Assembly: GCA_013001365.1 (NCBI GenBank)
Contig: JABDMQ010000344.1
Span: 1 to 56,856 of the forward strand
Source of the DNA: Flavobacteriaceae bacterium
GTDB lineage: Bacteria; Bacteroidota; Bacteroidia; Flavobacteriales; Flavobacteriaceae
Length of the DNA: 56,856 bases
Reading direction: 5' to 3'
Position numbers and translations under genes: made by a program. Positions 40,764-50,202 of the stretch are shown here, in pieces (position 1 is the first letter of the stretch; every line of letters begins with the position of its first letter). The notes below the pieces were generated by a model. The model worked only from the letters and a program-made list of their open reading frames with translations, had not been told where the DNA came from and made no database searches.

Positions 40764-40901
40764 CCCTCTAACTAACTTTCCAATTCAGATGATTAACAAT
40801 GAGTTATGACATGAATGGTTGAAATAAAGTTCATGAATTTCAAGCTTAATAATGTTATGTTAATATTAGGATTAGGTTAAGTGTATTTATTATTTTTAGA
40901 T

Positions 40902-41414
40902 ATGCGAACACCTAAGAATTACCTTGCTTGCCTCTTGCTCTTCATGTTTGTTTCATCAATTATAGCGCAGGATAAATGCAATTGCTGTACCGAAAAACAT
41001 TCCGAATTCGACTTCTGGATTGGGTCTTGGGTCGTTACTAATCCTGATGGATCAGCAGCAGGTAATAATGTTATTGATAAAATTCAGGATAATTGCATTT
41101 TAAGAGAGAATTGGACCAGTGCCAAAGGAAACTACACAGGCACTAGCAGTAATTTCTACAATTTGCAAAACAAGCAATGGGAGCAGATATGGATCGATAA
41201 TCAAGGACAGCAGCTTCACCTAAAAGGAAATCGGGTTGGTAATAAGATGATCCTGACATCGGACGAACTCAAGAACCAGGATGGAGAATCATTTCGAAAT
41301 CGAATTACTTGGACGCATAATGAAGACGGCACTGTCCGTCAATTATGGGAGATTCTTCAAGAAGGTAAAGAACCTACCATTGCTTTTGATGGACTATATA
41401 AAAGATCGAACTGA
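40902..41414 (+). CDS. Secreted DUF1579-like protein
   Basis: This 170-aa protein begins MRTPKNYLACLLLFMFVSSI with signal cleavage expected before QDKCNC. The mature part starts with a Cys cluster (CNCC) and the motif HSEFDFWIGSWVVTNPDGS, and has a small beta-barrel pattern: LRENWTSAKGNYTGTSSNFYN, KQWEQIWIDNQGQQLHLKG, NRITWTHNEDGTVRQLWE. This is the F-D-x-W-I-G-x-W form of DUF1579-type proteins, whose function is unknown. An in-frame GTG at 40881 exists but the ATG gives the proper signal peptide. Confidence 0.75.
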   Translation: MRTPKNYLACLLLFMFVSSIIAQDKCNCCTEKHSEFDFWIGSWVVTNPDGSAAGNNVIDKIQDNCILRENWTSAKGNYTGTSSNFYNLQNKQWEQIWIDNQGQQLHLKGNRVGNKMILTSDELKNQDGESFRNRITWTHNEDGTVRQLWEILQEGKEPTIAFDGLYKRSN

Positions 41415-41456
41415 GTCTCTCGGAGTTTCTTATCTTTCGTTTAGAATCCTATTTTT

Positions 41457-42407
41457 ATGCAGCTAAAATCATTCAATTTAATTTTCTTATTGGCAATTTT
41501 ACTTCTTCTGGATTGCGAACAAAGAATCGAAAAACCCGAAATTCCATCAGGACAATTCATAACCATTCTTGGCATTGCTCAAGATGCGGGATATCCTCAA
41601 GTGGATTGTAAAAAAGAATGTTGTGTGCCCTTTTATAACGGTATCGAAAAAAAGAAACGAGTAACCTCTCTCGGATTGGTTGATAAAACTTCTAACGAAA
41701 AATGGTTGTTCGATGCAACACCGGACATTACTTCGCAATTAGATGACCTTAATCGTAATCATCTGGATAATAAGCCTATTATAAACGGAATATTCTTGAC
41801 ACATGCGCATATCGGGCATTATACTGGTCTCATGTATCTGGGCAGGGAGGTGCTTGGCGCAAAGGAAATCTCGGTTTATGCTATGCCAAGAATGAAAGAT
41901 TTCCTTGAAACCAACGGTCCATGGAGCCAGTTGGTGTCTTTAAGGAATATAGCGCTAAAGGAATTACAGGCTGAGACAACTGTAAAATTGAATGCGAGAT
42001 TGAAAGTGACTCCTTTCCTTGTACCACATCGCGATGAGTATTCCGAAACGGTAGGCTATAAAATAGATGGGCCAACTAAATCTGCGTTATTCATTCCAGA
42101 CATCAATAAATGGAGTCTTTGGGGGAGGGATATCGTAGATGAAGTCAAGAAAGTCGATTATGCTTTTTTGGATGCCACATTCTTTAAAAATGGAGAAATT
42201 GCTAGACCTATGGATGAAGTACCACATCCATTCATTACTGAAACTACCAAGCTTTTTGAGAAGGAGAATCTAGAAACAAAGGCGAAGGTTGTATTCATTC
42301 ATTTCAATCATTCCAACCCTGCAAATCTAAATTCACATAAATTGAAGGATAGTATTATAGATCTAGGCTTTCGTTTTTCTGCAGAAGGTTTGAATTTCGC
42401 CTTATGA
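41457..42407 (+). CDS. PqqB-like metallo-beta-lactamase-fold lipoprotein
   Basis: This 316-aa protein has a lipobox-like signal (LLLLDC, Cys about residue 20). The mature part follows PqqB: ILGIAQDAGYPQVDCKKECC (in PqqB the start is G-S-A-A-G-G-G-F-P-Q-W-N-C), then FLTHAHIGHYTGLMYLGRE, PHRDEYSETVGY and DATFF. The metal motif is HAHIGH rather than the usual HxHxDH. No other pqq gene is near, and the protein is exported unlike PqqB, so a role in PQQ synthesis is doubtful. It lies 42 nt after the DUF1579-like gene. Its stop overlaps purU on the other strand. Confidence 0.85.
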   Translation: MQLKSFNLIFLLAILLLLDCEQRIEKPEIPSGQFITILGIAQDAGYPQVDCKKECCVPFYNGIEKKKRVTSLGLVDKTSNEKWLFDATPDITSQLDDLNRNHLDNKPIINGIFLTHAHIGHYTGLMYLGREVLGAKEISVYAMPRMKDFLETNGPWSQLVSLRNIALKELQAETTVKLNARLKVTPFLVPHRDEYSETVGYKIDGPTKSALFIPDINKWSLWGRDIVDEVKKVDYAFLDATFFKNGEIARPMDEVPHPFITETTKLFEKENLETKAKVVFIHFNHSNPANLNSHKLKDSIIDLGFRFSAEGLNFAL

Positions 42408-43256
42408 GAAAATAACGGTTTTATTATTGTAGACCATTACTTTTCGATCAAGGTGCAGTTTAATAGCATTCGACAAAACGATTTTTTCGAGGTCACGACC
42501 CTTCGAAATCAAGTCTGAAATCGAATGCGAATGAGTTACACGGGCTACATCCTGTTCAATAATTGGCCCTGCATCCAATTCTTCTGTAATATAATGGCTG
42601 GTCGCACCAATGATCTTCACACCTCGCTTAAATGCCGAATGATATGGTTTTGCACCGACAAATGCAGGTAAAAAAGAATGATGGATATTAATGATCTGAT
42701 TTGGGAATTTATTGATGACCTTTTTCGATATGATCTGCATGTAACGTGCAAGTACAATAAAATCCACTTGATGTTCCTGCAAAAGATCTAATTGCTTGTT
42801 TTCGGCCTCTTCTTTGGTGTCTTTCGTAACTGGGATATGATAAAAAGGAATTTTAAAACTATCCGCAATTTGCTTCAAGTCTTTATGGTTGCTAATTATA
42901 AACGGGATCTCAACATTCAGTTCCCCTGAATTGTACCGACCTAGAATATCATAAAGACAGTGGTCATATTTCGAAACGAATAAGCCCATCCTAATAGTAT
43001 CTTGAGATGGATACATGCGCCAATTCAATTTGAAGCGTTCAACCAAGTTTTCTTCAAATGAGGCCTTAAAAACATTCAAGTCAAAATCATGGTCGTCGAA
43101 TTCCGTTTCCAAACGCATGAAAAATATGTTTTGATCCCTGTCAACATGCTGATCGATGTATACGATATTACCCTGCTCTGCAGCTATGAAATTCGTAACT
43201 GAAGCAATGATTCCGGATTGGTCCTTGCAATGAATCAATAATGTAATACCCTTCAT
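42402..43256 (-). CDS. purU: Formyltetrahydrofolate deformylase
   Basis: This 284-aa enzyme hydrolyses 10-formyl-THF to formate and THF, balancing one-carbon pools and feeding PurT. An N-terminal ACT domain (LLIHCKDQSGIIASVTNFIA, residues 4-80) precedes the formyltransferase fold with the catalytic Asn/His/Asp set in INIHHSFLPAFVGAKPYHSA and TEELDAGPIIEQD. Length is normal. A TAnnTTTG box (43282-43289, minus strand) lies just upstream. Confidence 0.96.
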   Translation of the reverse strand: MKGITLLIHCKDQSGIIASVTNFIAAEQGNIVYIDQHVDRDQNIFFMRLETEFDDHDFDLNVFKASFEENLVERFKLNWRMYPSQDTIRMGLFVSKYDHCLYDILGRYNSGELNVEIPFIISNHKDLKQIADSFKIPFYHIPVTKDTKEEAENKQLDLLQEHQVDFIVLARYMQIISKKVINKFPNQIINIHHSFLPAFVGAKPYHSAFKRGVKIIGATSHYITEELDAGPIIEQDVARVTHSHSISDLISKGRDLEKIVLSNAIKLHLDRKVMVYNNKTVIFS

Positions 43257-43281
43257 GAAAAATCGAAATATATTTCCGCTT

Positions 43282-43289
43282 CAAAAATA
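43282..43289 (-). promoter_or_regulatory. -7 box (TATTTTTG) of purU
   Basis: A full TAnnTTTG match on the minus strand, 25 nt before the purU start. Confidence 0.65.
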
Positions 43290-43404
43290 CTTTAAAACCA
43301 CATGTCGACAATAAAGGCAAATGGAATTATATAATTATGAAGAAGTAGGCGGTTTCATTGAATAATCCGTAAATTTACACTTCTCTAAACAAGTTTAATT
43401 ACGA

Positions 43405-46400
43405 ATGAAACAGATCGCTCCTTATAAGCCAAAACACAAGGTTAGGATTGTAACTGCAGCCTCATTGTTCGATGGCCATGACGCCGCTATCAATATAATG
43501 CGTCGAATCATTCAGTCAACAGGTGTTGAAGTCATTCATCTTGGGCATGACAGAAGTGTGGAGGAAGTTGTCAACACGGCGATTCAAGAAGATGCAAATG
43601 CTATTGCCATGACCTCTTATCAAGGCGGCCATAATGAGTATTTCAAGTATATGTATGACCTTCTTCAAGAAAAAGGAGCTGGGCATATCAAGATTTTTGG
43701 TGGTGGTGGCGGTGTTATTTTACCAGAAGAGATCAAGGACCTAATGGATTATGGAATTACACGAATCTACTCTCCCGACGATGGTCGTGAAATGGGCCTT
43801 CAAGGCATGATCAATGATCTAGTGAAATTAGCCGATTTCGCCATAGGTGATAAGTTGAATGGCGAGGATAAAATTCTCAATAAGAAAGACCCTAAGGCTA
43901 TTGCAAGAATCATATCTTCTGCTGAGAATTTTCCCGATGTAGCGAATAGTGTCATGAAATCAATTCATGTCAAGAACAAGACATCCAAAACACCTGTTTT
44001 GGGTATAACTGGAACTGGAGGAGCAGGAAAGTCATCCTTGGTTGATGAATTGGTCCGTCGGTTCTTAATGGATTTTCCAGAGAAATCTGTTGGGTTGATA
44101 TCTGTGGATCCATCAAAAAGAAAAACTGGTGGAGCACTTCTTGGTGATAGGATAAGGATGAATGCGATTAATTCACCAAGGGTATACATGCGAAGTCTTG
44201 CAACGAGGCAATCAAACCTGGCACTATCTAAATACGTGAGCGAGGCCATTGAGGTATTGAAAGCTGCAGAATACGATTTGATCATCTTGGAAACTTCTGG
44301 CATTGGCCAGTCGGACACAGAGATCATTGAGCATTCAGATGTTTCTCTTTATGTCATGACTCCAGAATTTGGCGCAGCCACGCAATTGGAGAAAATTGAT
44401 ATGCTCGATTTTGCGGATCTCGTTGCCATTAATAAGTTCGATAAACGCGGCGCGCTCGATGCATTGCGAGATGTAAAGAAACAGTATATGCGCAATAACA
44501 ATCTTTGGGATACGCCACAAGAGGAGTTGCCAGTTTATGGAACCATAGCTTCTCAGTTCAATGATCCTGGTATGAACTCACTTTACAAGGCAGTTATGGA
44601 CAGTCTTGTTGAAAAAGCCGGAGCCGACTTGAAATCCAGCTTTGAGATCTCGGATGAAATGAGTGAGAAGATATTCATCATCCCACCTGCACGTGCGCGT
44701 TATTTGTCTGAAATAGCTGAGAATAATCGTGCCTACGATAAAATTGTCAGAGAACAAGTTGAGGTAGCTCAAAAACTTTACGGCATTTATAAGACATTGG
44801 AGTCGGTTCTTGGAGAAGAAACCCCAGTTATTGACAAATCTGGAATAAGTGAGGAGTCTGTTAGTTCAATTATAGAGGAGAATAAAGACTTCATCAAGTT
44901 ACTAGTTTCTGAATTCGACCGAATCAAAATGAACCTGGACCCACACAATTGGGAGGTCATTATTGGCTGGGACAAAAAGGTAAATCGATATAAGGATCCC
45001 ATCTACTCATTTAAGGTAAGGGATAAGGAAATCAAGATAGAAACACACACAGAGTCCTTATCACATAATCAGATTCCAAAGGTGGCATTGCCCAAATACA
45101 AAGCTTGGGGAGATATTCTTTATTGGGTTCTTCAGGAAAATGTTCCAGGAGAGTTTCCATTTGCCGCTGGATTGTATCCTTTCAAAAGAACAGGTGAAGA
45201 TCCTGCACGAATGTTTGCAGGTGAAGGTGGTCCAGAACGAACGAACAGACGTTTTCATTATGTGAGTATGGGTTTACCTGCCAAGCGATTGTCTACTGCT
45301 TTTGATAGTGTGACTCTTTATGGTAATGATCCAGGTCATCGTCCTGATATCTATGGAAAAATCGGAAATGCTGGCGTTTCTATATGCTGCTTGGATGATG
45401 CCAAGAAACTGTATTCAGGATTTGATCTTGCCGACAAGATGACTTCTGTAAGCATGACCATAAATGGTCCGGCTCCTATGCTACTTGGATTTTTCATGAA
45501 TGCCGCTATAGATCAGCAATGTGAGAAATACATAAAGGAAAACAGACTTGAAAAAGAGGTAGAATCTAAAATAACTAAGATCTATAAAGACAAGGAGCGT
45601 CCTCATTACAATGGAGACCTTCCAGAAGGAAACAATGGCCTAGGATTAATGCTCCTAGGGGTGACAGGAGACCAGGTATTACCAAGAAAAGTTTATGATG
45701 AAATAAAGGCAAAGACCATTGCTCAGGTGCGAGGAACAGTTCAAGCAGATATACTTAAGGAAGACCAAGCTCAGAATACCTGTATTTTTTCTACCGAATT
45801 TGCCTTGCGGTTGATGGGTGACGTACAAGAGTATTTCATAGATAATAAGGTCAGGAATTTCTATTCGGTATCTATTTCAGGATATCATATAGCTGAAGCA
45901 GGTGCAAATCCAATATCGCAATTGGCTTTTACCTTGTCCAATGGATTCACCTATGTTGAATATTACTTGTCTCGAGGAATGGACATCAATAAGTTCGGAC
46001 CAAACCTTTCCTTTTTCTTCTCAAACGGAATTGATCCTGAATATGCGGTTATTGGACGCGTCGCTAGGAAGATTTGGGCAAAGGCACTGAAACATAAATA
46101 TGGAGCGAATCCAAGAGCACAAATGTTGAAGTACCATATACAGACTTCAGGGAGAAGCTTACATGCCCAGGAAATCGATTTCAACGACATTCGTACAACA
46201 TTGCAGGCGTTATATGCTATTTATGACAATTGTAATTCTTTGCATACAAATGCATATGATGAGGCTATTACTACCCCAACTGAAGAATCTGTTAGGAGAG
46301 CGATGGCCATTCAGTTGATCATTAATAAGGAATTAGGATTGGCAAAGAATGAGAATCCACTGCAAGGCTCATTCATCATAGAAGAATTAACTGACCTTGT

Positions 46401-46824
46401 TGAGGAAGCTGTCTTGATGGAATTCGATAGAATTACTGAACGTGGAGGTGTACTTGGCGCCATGGAAACCATGTACCAGCGTAGCAAGATCCAGGAAGAA
46501 AGTCTTTATTATGAAACGTTAAAGCACAATGGCGAATATCCCATTATCGGAGTAAATACCTTCTTGAGTTCTAAAGGATCGCCAACAATCCTGCCAGCAG
46601 AAGTCATTCGAGCGACTGAAGAAGAGAAACAATTCCAGATTGCCACCTTGGAAAATTTGCATAAGGCACATGACACAAAGGACTTATTAAAGGACCTTCA
46701 ACAAAAGGCGATAAATAATGAGAATATCTTTGAGGCCTTGATGGAAGTCTGCAAAAAATGTTCATTAGGTCAAATTACAAACGCATTGTTTGAAGTAGGA
46801 GGACAGTACAGGAGGAATATGTAA
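43405..46824 (+). CDS. icmF: Fused acyl-CoA mutase with G-protein chaperone (IcmF type)
   Basis: This 1139-aa coenzyme B12 enzyme joins three parts. The B12-binding domain is first (SLFDGHDAAINIMRRI, axial His25; GGGGGVILPEE), then a MeaI-type GTPase (GTGGAGKSSLVDEL at about 200, SVDPSKRKTGGALLGDRIRM, NKFDKRG), then the mutase barrel (GEDPARMFAGEGGPERTNRR, INGPAPMLLGFFMNAAIDQQ, TNAYDEAITTPTEESVRRA). This order is that of IcmF, which rearranges isobutyryl-CoA and n-butyryl-CoA. The Gln of the Icm class (EDQAQNT, Gln790) is present. The position that is Phe in GVFPFKR of IcmF is Tyr here (GLYPFKR, Tyr591), as in methylmalonyl-CoA mutase. Substrate range is therefore open. Confidence 0.92.
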   Translation: MKQIAPYKPKHKVRIVTAASLFDGHDAAINIMRRIIQSTGVEVIHLGHDRSVEEVVNTAIQEDANAIAMTSYQGGHNEYFKYMYDLLQEKGAGHIKIFGGGGGVILPEEIKDLMDYGITRIYSPDDGREMGLQGMINDLVKLADFAIGDKLNGEDKILNKKDPKAIARIISSAENFPDVANSVMKSIHVKNKTSKTPVLGITGTGGAGKSSLVDELVRRFLMDFPEKSVGLISVDPSKRKTGGALLGDRIRMNAINSPRVYMRSLATRQSNLALSKYVSEAIEVLKAAEYDLIILETSGIGQSDTEIIEHSDVSLYVMTPEFGAATQLEKIDMLDFADLVAINKFDKRGALDALRDVKKQYMRNNNLWDTPQEELPVYGTIASQFNDPGMNSLYKAVMDSLVEKAGADLKSSFEISDEMSEKIFIIPPARARYLSEIAENNRAYDKIVREQVEVAQKLYGIYKTLESVLGEETPVIDKSGISEESVSSIIEENKDFIKLLVSEFDRIKMNLDPHNWEVIIGWDKKVNRYKDPIYSFKVRDKEIKIETHTESLSHNQIPKVALPKYKAWGDILYWVLQENVPGEFPFAAGLYPFKRTGEDPARMFAGEGGPERTNRRFHYVSMGLPAKRLSTAFDSVTLYGNDPGHRPDIYGKIGNAGVSICCLDDAKKLYSGFDLADKMTSVSMTINGPAPMLLGFFMNAAIDQQCEKYIKENRLEKEVESKITKIYKDKERPHYNGDLPEGNNGLGLMLLGVTGDQVLPRKVYDEIKAKTIAQVRGTVQADILKEDQAQNTCIFSTEFALRLMGDVQEYFIDNKVRNFYSVSISGYHIAEAGANPISQLAFTLSNGFTYVEYYLSRGMDINKFGPNLSFFFSNGIDPEYAVIGRVARKIWAKALKHKYGANPRAQMLKYHIQTSGRSLHAQEIDFNDIRTTLQALYAIYDNCNSLHTNAYDEAITTPTEESVRRAMAIQLIINKELGLAKNENPLQGSFIIEELTDLVEEAVLMEFDRITERGGVLGAMETMYQRSKIQEESLYYETLKHNGEYPIIGVNTFLSSKGSPTILPAEVIRATEEEKQFQIATLENLHKAHDTKDLLKDLQQKAINNENIFEALMEVCKKCSLGQITNALFEVGGQYRRNM

Positions 46825-46874
46825 GCAGCCTCCTCAATTCTTTTTTTGTATTTTTAAATATCAACTGTAATTCA

Positions 46875-48617
46875 ATGAATTTCAATGACTATTTTAATGA
46901 ATTAAAACGGCGTAATGTCATTAGGTCTGCCATTGCTTATCTAGTAGTGGCTTGGTTGATTACTCAAGTACTTTCCATCGTCTTGCCCGCTTTTGGGGCT
47001 CCTGAGTACGTTCTTAAATGGTCATTAGTAGTATTGGCCCTTGGCTTTCCAGTTTGGCTCATTTTTGCATGGGTCTATGAATTCACTCCTGAAGGTCTAA
47101 AGAAAACCTTGGATGTAGAACCTGAACATTCCATTTCTACACAAACCGGATCTCGACTCAATAAATTAATAATTACGACACTTACCTTGGCCATTGTTAT
47201 TTTGCTTGTTGACCGATTCACTAGAGATTCGGCACAGGTTGTGGAATATGGTGATAATTCAATTGCAGTTATGCCTTTTGCAGATATGAGCCCAAAAAAG
47301 GATCATGAGTATTTTTCAGATGGCATAAGCGAAGAGCTCTTGAACTTATTGGGAAAGATTCCTGAGCTTAAGGTCATTAGTCGAACGTCTTCGTTTTCAT
47401 ATAAAGGCAAGAATGTAACAGCCACAGAGATTGGCAAAGAGTTGAAAGTATCTCACATCCTTGATGGCAGCATTCGTAAGGCTGGTAATACCATTCGTAT
47501 TACTGCTCAATTGATTAATGCCAATGATGGTACAAGTGAATGGTCGAGAACCTATGATCGAAACTTGGACAGTATTTTCAAGATCCAGGATGAAATAGCA
47601 TCGGAAGTCAGTAAGGAACTCAAGATTTCTTTGTTAGGTTTACCAGTTGAATCAAAAGTCATTGATACCGAAGCCTATAATCTTTATCTTCAAGCAAGAC
47701 ATCTTCATAATCAAACGACCAAGGATGCCTATATCAAGGCTGAAGCTATGTTAAAAGAATCTATTTCATTGGATTCAACATATGCAGCTGCTTGGCGATT
47801 ATTGGCACAGATTTATAATTCTGGTTCTTATAACTTCAGTATAAGGGAGCCCAAAGAAGGGATTCCCTTAGGATTACAAGCCATTAAAAAATCTCTTGAA
47901 CTGGACCCATATTCTGGGCACTCATATGTGACTTTAGCCAGTCTTCAGGATCTCAATTGGGAATTCGATAAATCTGCTGAAAACCTTAAGAAGGCCCTTG
48001 ATCTGGAACCTAACAATGGCGTTATTATCGGGACTGCAGCAAATATGACGTTTGGTGATCTCAACAAAATGGTAGATTTACTTAACAAGGGTATTGAAGT
48101 AGATCCATTGGTCTATGCCAATTATTTCAATCTTGGTCATGCATTATATAGACTGGGCAGATTGGATGAAGCAGAGAAGGCCTTCAAGACCTTTGAAATG
48201 TATTATCCTAATTGGCAGATTTACCATTATATGATGGCAAAAATCAGACTAGCACAGGGTAATATGGAGGAAGCCCTTAATGAGATAGAACAAGAGAAGC
48301 ATGAATTCTTCAGTCTTTATGGTCGCAATTTCATTCAATTTGCAATGGGTAACAAGAAAGAAGCAGATGCCTTATTTGCTGAATTCCTTGAAAAATATAG
48401 TGATACTGACTTTGCCAATGTTGCAGATTTATATGCATTCCGAGGGGATTATAATGCTTCTTTCGATTGGTTGAATAAGGCATTTGAAGAAAAAGACGCT
48501 GTTCTAACAGAGGCACTTACCTATCCATCATTCAAGCCCATGTATAGCGACCCTAGATGGAAGACATTAATTGAAAAAATAGGATTGCCTGAAGACCATG
48601 GTTATCCTTTACAGTGA
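46875..48617 (+). CDS. Membrane-anchored TolB-like/TPR protein
   Basis: This 580-aa protein starts MNFNDYFNELKRRNVIRSAI, with three hydrophobic helices (about 17-40, 46-66, 92-110) preceding a TolB/FlgO-like N-domain (SIAVMPFADMSPKKDHEYFS, DGISEELLNLLGKIPELKVI, HILDGSIRKAGNTIRITAQL). A series of TPR helix pairs follows (about residues 260-560; A-W-R-L-L-A-Q-I-Y, LEPNNG, GRLDEAEKAF). The same N-terminal domain is found beside adenylate cyclase or response-regulator modules in other bacteria, but here no output domain is present. It probably serves as a protein-interaction scaffold at the inner membrane. Confidence 0.85.
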   Translation: MNFNDYFNELKRRNVIRSAIAYLVVAWLITQVLSIVLPAFGAPEYVLKWSLVVLALGFPVWLIFAWVYEFTPEGLKKTLDVEPEHSISTQTGSRLNKLIITTLTLAIVILLVDRFTRDSAQVVEYGDNSIAVMPFADMSPKKDHEYFSDGISEELLNLLGKIPELKVISRTSSFSYKGKNVTATEIGKELKVSHILDGSIRKAGNTIRITAQLINANDGTSEWSRTYDRNLDSIFKIQDEIASEVSKELKISLLGLPVESKVIDTEAYNLYLQARHLHNQTTKDAYIKAEAMLKESISLDSTYAAAWRLLAQIYNSGSYNFSIREPKEGIPLGLQAIKKSLELDPYSGHSYVTLASLQDLNWEFDKSAENLKKALDLEPNNGVIIGTAANMTFGDLNKMVDLLNKGIEVDPLVYANYFNLGHALYRLGRLDEAEKAFKTFEMYYPNWQIYHYMMAKIRLAQGNMEEALNEIEQEKHEFFSLYGRNFIQFAMGNKKEADALFAEFLEKYSDTDFANVADLYAFRGDYNASFDWLNKAFEEKDAVLTEALTYPSFKPMYSDPRWKTLIEKIGLPEDHGYPLQ

Positions 48618-48631
48618 CCAATACTTATAGA

Positions 48632-50188
48632 TCAATCTTTTATACCTGGTTGCTTTAACTCCCAGCCAGTCTTCGCCTTTTCGGCATCGACCATATCTTT
48701 CACATCTTTCAATAAACGCTTTGCGTCATAGATGATTCCATCTTTTATTGTGTATTTGATACCTTCTGTTCTCACTACTTCATTGTCTTTTGTCAATTTA
48801 ATGGCACCAGTACCATACAAGACCTTAAGGTTAACCAATGGGTTCTCCTTTACAATTACAAAATCAGCTAATTTACCAATCTGTACCGAACCGATTTTAT
48901 CATCCCAACCCAAAGCTTCAGCACCATTCAAGGTTGCTGCTCTTATGACTTCCAATGGGTGAAATCCTGCCTCTCGCAACAATTCCATTTCCCTAGGATA
49001 GGCAAACCCATAAAGTTGATAAATGAATCCTGAATCTGTACCCACGGTCACACGACCGCCTCGATTCTTGTATTCGTTGATAAATGTCATCCATAATTTG
49101 AAGTTCTTCTTCCATTCCACTTCTTGTTCAGTGCCCCAATAATGCCAATAACTTCCATGGCTGATCTTGCTAGGTTCATAGAATTTCCAAAGTGATGGCA
49201 AGGTATAGTCCTCATGCCATTCAGCACGGCGTGCGCGCTGCAAGTCGCGACTCGCTTCATAAATGTTGAATGTAGGATCCAGTGTAAAATCCAACTCAAG
49301 TAATTCGTTCATGACCTTATTCCAGTGATCGGAAAATGGCGCCGCCGCTTGTTTCCATAGCTTGCCAGCTTCCTCAAAGCGGTGTTGTTCGTTCTGGTAA
49401 TTATAATCCAACGGATAGTTCTGAACTGAACGATCATTGAATAAAGCTTCTGGCAATCCATACCAATGCTCCATGGATGTCATTCCTGCTCTAGCGGAGT
49501 GTAGTACATTCCATCGAGCCACACTTAATTGCGCATGATGAGCCGTTGATCGTAAACCTAATTTTTTATTTTCATCCAATGCAGCCTCCATGATCTCTGG
49601 TTCAGCACCAAAGAATTTAATGCCATCGGCCCCATTTTTTGCATTCTGCCGCACCCAAGCTCGAGCCATTTCTGGAGTACTTATAGGCTTGCTACTTCCT
49701 GAGCCAAATCCTGTATATTCAAATATTCTTGGTGCAACAATTTCATTAGCTGCGCTCTGACGTTTCAGCTCAATTGCATTTCGTCCACTTGGTTGTTTAA
49801 CACTAGTAATGCCATGAGCCATCCATAATTTGAAAACATATTCTGGATCTGCTCCTTGGGCATTGCCACCTATATGACCATGCATATCAACAAAGCCTGG
49901 TAAGAGGTACATTCCACTGGCATCTAGCTCTCTGCCACCTGATCTAAGCTTAGGTCTACTTGATTCTTTTATTTCAACACCAGGATAACCGACCACTTTT
50001 ATTTGTGTGATCTTATTATTCTCAACAACAATGTCTATCGGACCACGAGGTGGGGCGCCATCGCCATTTATTAGCGTAACACCTCTTATGATCAATTGAT
50101 TGAATGGCCCTTCACCCAAATAAGTTTCCTGAGAGAACGTTTGTAATACGAAAACAAGGCTGAATAATATTGATAGCTTTTTAGTCAT
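48632..50188 (-). CDS. Secreted amidohydrolase-family protein
   Basis: This 518-aa protein has a signal peptide (MTKKLSILFSLVFVLQTFSQ) and an amidohydrolase fold. The metal-binding motif is GFVDMHGHIGG, with later conserved TAHHAQ, GVTVGTDSGFIYQL-like GTDSGF and ATLNGAEALGWDDKIGSVQIGKLADFVIV. The usual carboxylated Lys or second His positions are plausible but I cannot assign all. It is probably a periplasmic hydrolase of a cyclic amide, dipeptide or similar; members next to peptidases often act on peptides. It lies 14 nt downstream of the M14 carboxypeptidase gene, so they should be one operon. Confidence 0.9.
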   Translation of the reverse strand: MTKKLSILFSLVFVLQTFSQETYLGEGPFNQLIIRGVTLINGDGAPPRGPIDIVVENNKITQIKVVGYPGVEIKESSRPKLRSGGRELDASGMYLLPGFVDMHGHIGGNAQGADPEYVFKLWMAHGITSVKQPSGRNAIELKRQSAANEIVAPRIFEYTGFGSGSSKPISTPEMARAWVRQNAKNGADGIKFFGAEPEIMEAALDENKKLGLRSTAHHAQLSVARWNVLHSARAGMTSMEHWYGLPEALFNDRSVQNYPLDYNYQNEQHRFEEAGKLWKQAAAPFSDHWNKVMNELLELDFTLDPTFNIYEASRDLQRARRAEWHEDYTLPSLWKFYEPSKISHGSYWHYWGTEQEVEWKKNFKLWMTFINEYKNRGGRVTVGTDSGFIYQLYGFAYPREMELLREAGFHPLEVIRAATLNGAEALGWDDKIGSVQIGKLADFVIVKENPLVNLKVLYGTGAIKLTKDNEVVRTEGIKYTIKDGIIYDAKRLLKDVKDMVDAEKAKTGWELKQPGIKD

Positions 50189-50202
50189 GACGATTAGTTT
50201 GA

